From NCBI GenBank assembly GCA_022827045.1, contig JAJDTQ010000065.1, positions 1 to 7,941 of the forward strand: DNA of 7,941 nt. The letters run 5' to 3'. Below, piece by piece: positions 6,554 to 7,941 of the stretch. The notes under the pieces were generated by a model. It was not told the origin of the DNA. It did not search any database and saw only the letters and a program-made list of their open reading frames with translations. The number at the start of each line of letters is the position of its first letter. The first letter of the stretch is position 1. The position numbers were made by a program, and so were the translations under genes. The stretch comes from Candidatus Binatia bacterium (lineage in GTDB: Bacteria > Desulfobacterota_B > Binatia > UBA9968 > JAJDTQ01).

Positions 6554-7941
6554 ATGCAGACGAGCCCCGCAAGCGCGGCGCCCGCGGTGCCGCGGATCTC
6601 CGCCATACCCACGCTCTTTCGACTTCCCCGGGTCGACGCCTGGACCGTCGGGGTCCTGGTCCTGGCGGCACTCTTCACCAGCCCGCTCCTCGCGGTGCTG
6701 GGAATCGCCCTGGAAAGCAGCGGCGACGTGTGGACGCATCTCGCCTCGACCGTTCTCGGCACCTACATCAGCCAGACCCTTCTCCTCATCGCCGGCGTCG
6801 GAGCGGGCGTCCTGGTCATCGGCGTCAGCACCGCCTGGTTGATCACCATGTTCGAGTTTCCCGGACGGCGCGTCCTTCAGTGGCTCCTGCTGCTGCCTCT
6901 GGCCATGCCGGCGTATATCGCGGCTTACACCTACACCGACGTGCTCGAGTTCGCCGGTCCGGTACAGACGGGCCTGCGGGAGTTGTTCGGCTGGCAACGG
7001 CCCGGGGATTACTGGTTTCCCGAGGTCCGCTCCCTGGGCGGCGCCGTCACCTTCATGTCCCTTGTCCTCTACCCGTACGTCTACCTGTTGGCCCGCGCGG
7101 CGTTCGTCGAGCAGTCCCAGAACCTGTGGGACGCGGCCCGGGGGCTCGGGCTCGGCACCTGGAGATGTTTCGCGCGGGTGGGAGTGCCGCTGGCCCGGCC
7201 GGCCATTGCCGTGGGCGTGCTGCTGGCGTTGATGGAGACGCTGAACGATTTCGGGACGGTGGACTATTTCGCGGTGCAGACCCTGACCATCGGCGTCTAC
7301 CGCGTCTGGTTCGGCATGAACAACCCGCCCGCCGCGGCACAACTCGCGACCATGGTGCTGGCCCTGGTGCTGGTGATGGCCGCCCTTGAACGGGTCGCCC
7401 GGGGACGGCGGCGGTACCAGTTCAGCCACAGCGGGCCGAGACGCCAACCCCTGGCGAGGCTCGACGGCGTCCGGGGCATGCTCGCGCTGCTGACCTGCGC
7501 CACGCCGGTGGTGCTGGGTTTCGCCATCCCCGCCGCGCTGATGGCCGCCTCCCTCGTCGGCAGCAGCGAGACCGTGGTGGGCGTCAGCACCCTGGGGCTG
7601 GCCGTCAACAGCGTCGCCGTGGCCGGAATGGCCGCGCTGGTCTGCCTGTGCGCCGGCCTTTTCCTGGCGTACGGAGCCCGTTTGTCCGGAACGCCGCTGG
7701 TCAAGGCCGCCACCCGCGTGGCGAGCATCGGCTACACCATCCCGGGGGTGGTACTGGCCATAGGGGTCCTGATCCCCGCGGCCGGCTTGGACAACTCCAT
7801 CGACGCGTTCACGAGGACGTACTTCAACACCTCGACGGGACTGCTGTTCAGCGGCACGCTCTACGCGCTGATCTTCGCATGCGCGGTCCGTTTCCTGGCC
7901 TTGTCCTTCGGTTCCCTGGAGGCCGGCCTGACCAAGATCAC
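6554..7941 (+). CDS. fbpB: Ferric iron ABC transporter permease, FbpB type (5' part; 3' end outside window)
   Basis: Inner-membrane permease that passes ferric iron from a periplasmic binding protein (FbpA) using an ATPase (FbpC). The frame stays open to the window edge: 462 codons are seen and perhaps 60-100 are missing compared with usual FbpB lengths. It is the fused double-permease form. The first unit has hydrophobic segments near residues 31-52, 70-93, 108-128, 160-182, 216-232 and 262-278, and the ATPase-contact EAA loop DAARGLGLG...VGVPLARPAI at 193-218. The FbpB-like stretch ETLNDFGTVDYFAVQTLTIGVYRVWFG at 228-254 is diagnostic. A basic linker (280-306) leads to the second unit (segments near 311-333, 347-372, 394-410, 432-452); its EAA loop would lie just beyond the edge. 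ATG 6554 is preceded by an in-frame GTG at 6545 that could also serve; the Shine-Dalgarno (AGG around 6543-6545 or AGGA just before ATG) is weak. No fbpA precedes it, so the transporter partners would have to lie downstream or elsewhere. Confidence 0.92.
   Translation, partial: MQTSPASAAPAVPRISAIPTLFRLPRVDAWTVGVLVLAALFTSPLLAVLGIALESSGDVWTHLASTVLGTYISQTLLLIAGVGAGVLVIGVSTAWLITMFEFPGRRVLQWLLLLPLAMPAYIAAYTYTDVLEFAGPVQTGLRELFGWQRPGDYWFPEVRSLGGAVTFMSLVLYPYVYLLARAAFVEQSQNLWDAARGLGLGTWRCFARVGVPLARPAIAVGVLLALMETLNDFGTVDYFAVQTLTIGVYRVWFGMNNPPAAAQLATMVLALVLVMAALERVARGRRRYQFSHSGPRRQPLARLDGVRGMLALLTCATPVVLGFAIPAALMAASLVGSSETVVGVSTLGLAVNSVAVAGMAALVCLCAGLFLAYGARLSGTPLVKAATRVASIGYTIPGVVLAIGVLIPAAGLDNSIDAFTRTYFNTSTGLLFSGTLYALIFACAVRFLALSFGSLEAGLTKI

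Overview
This is a GC-rich, tightly packed bacterial window with every supported gene on the + strand. It holds six protein genes: the 3' end of an ammonium transporter gene (amt), a complete PII signal protein gene (glnK type), a complete gene for an NMT1/THI5-fold substrate-binding-like protein with no signal peptide, complete polyphosphate kinase 1 (ppk1), complete biosynthetic arginine decarboxylase (speA), and the 5' part of an FbpB-type ferric-iron ABC permease that runs off the right edge. No tRNA, rRNA, CRISPR array, insertion sequence or phage gene is visible. The gene types (E. coli-like PPK1 and SpeA, uridylylatable PII with Tyr51, amt-glnK pair) fit a high-GC Gram-negative, proteobacterial or deltaproteobacterial/Tectomicrobia-like genome. 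That placement is only an inference from protein style; no marker gene is present.

Layout. Positions 1-1084 are the conserved amt-glnK couple: 36 bases apart, a strong Shine-Dalgarno before glnK, almost certainly one transcript whose promoter lies outside the window. Positions 1194-2069 encode the signal-less binding-protein homologue. It may be read from the same transcript, as no promoter is evident in the 109-base gap, and it ends in a perfect 7-bp hairpin over its stop codon. Positions 2201-4312 are ppk1, 4455-6464 are speA and 6554-7941 are fbpB. Each of these three has a promoter-like sequence just upstream, so they look like independently started units rather than one operon.

The genes cover nutrient supply and stress: ammonium uptake and its PII regulator, phosphate storage as polyphosphate, agmatine/polyamine synthesis and iron import. 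They do not form one recognisable pathway, and I see no convincing evidence of a new multi-gene system. The best leads are at the regulatory level. Two promoters share the form TTGA-N-N, 17 bases, TAGGGT. The ppk1 start codon lies only about 11 bases from the predicted transcription start, with no Shine-Dalgarno. A near-perfect dyad fills the spacer of the fbpB promoter. A 10-bp GC hairpin sits at the predicted 5' end of the speA message. The signal-less binding-protein homologue beside amt-glnK is the main protein-level oddity.
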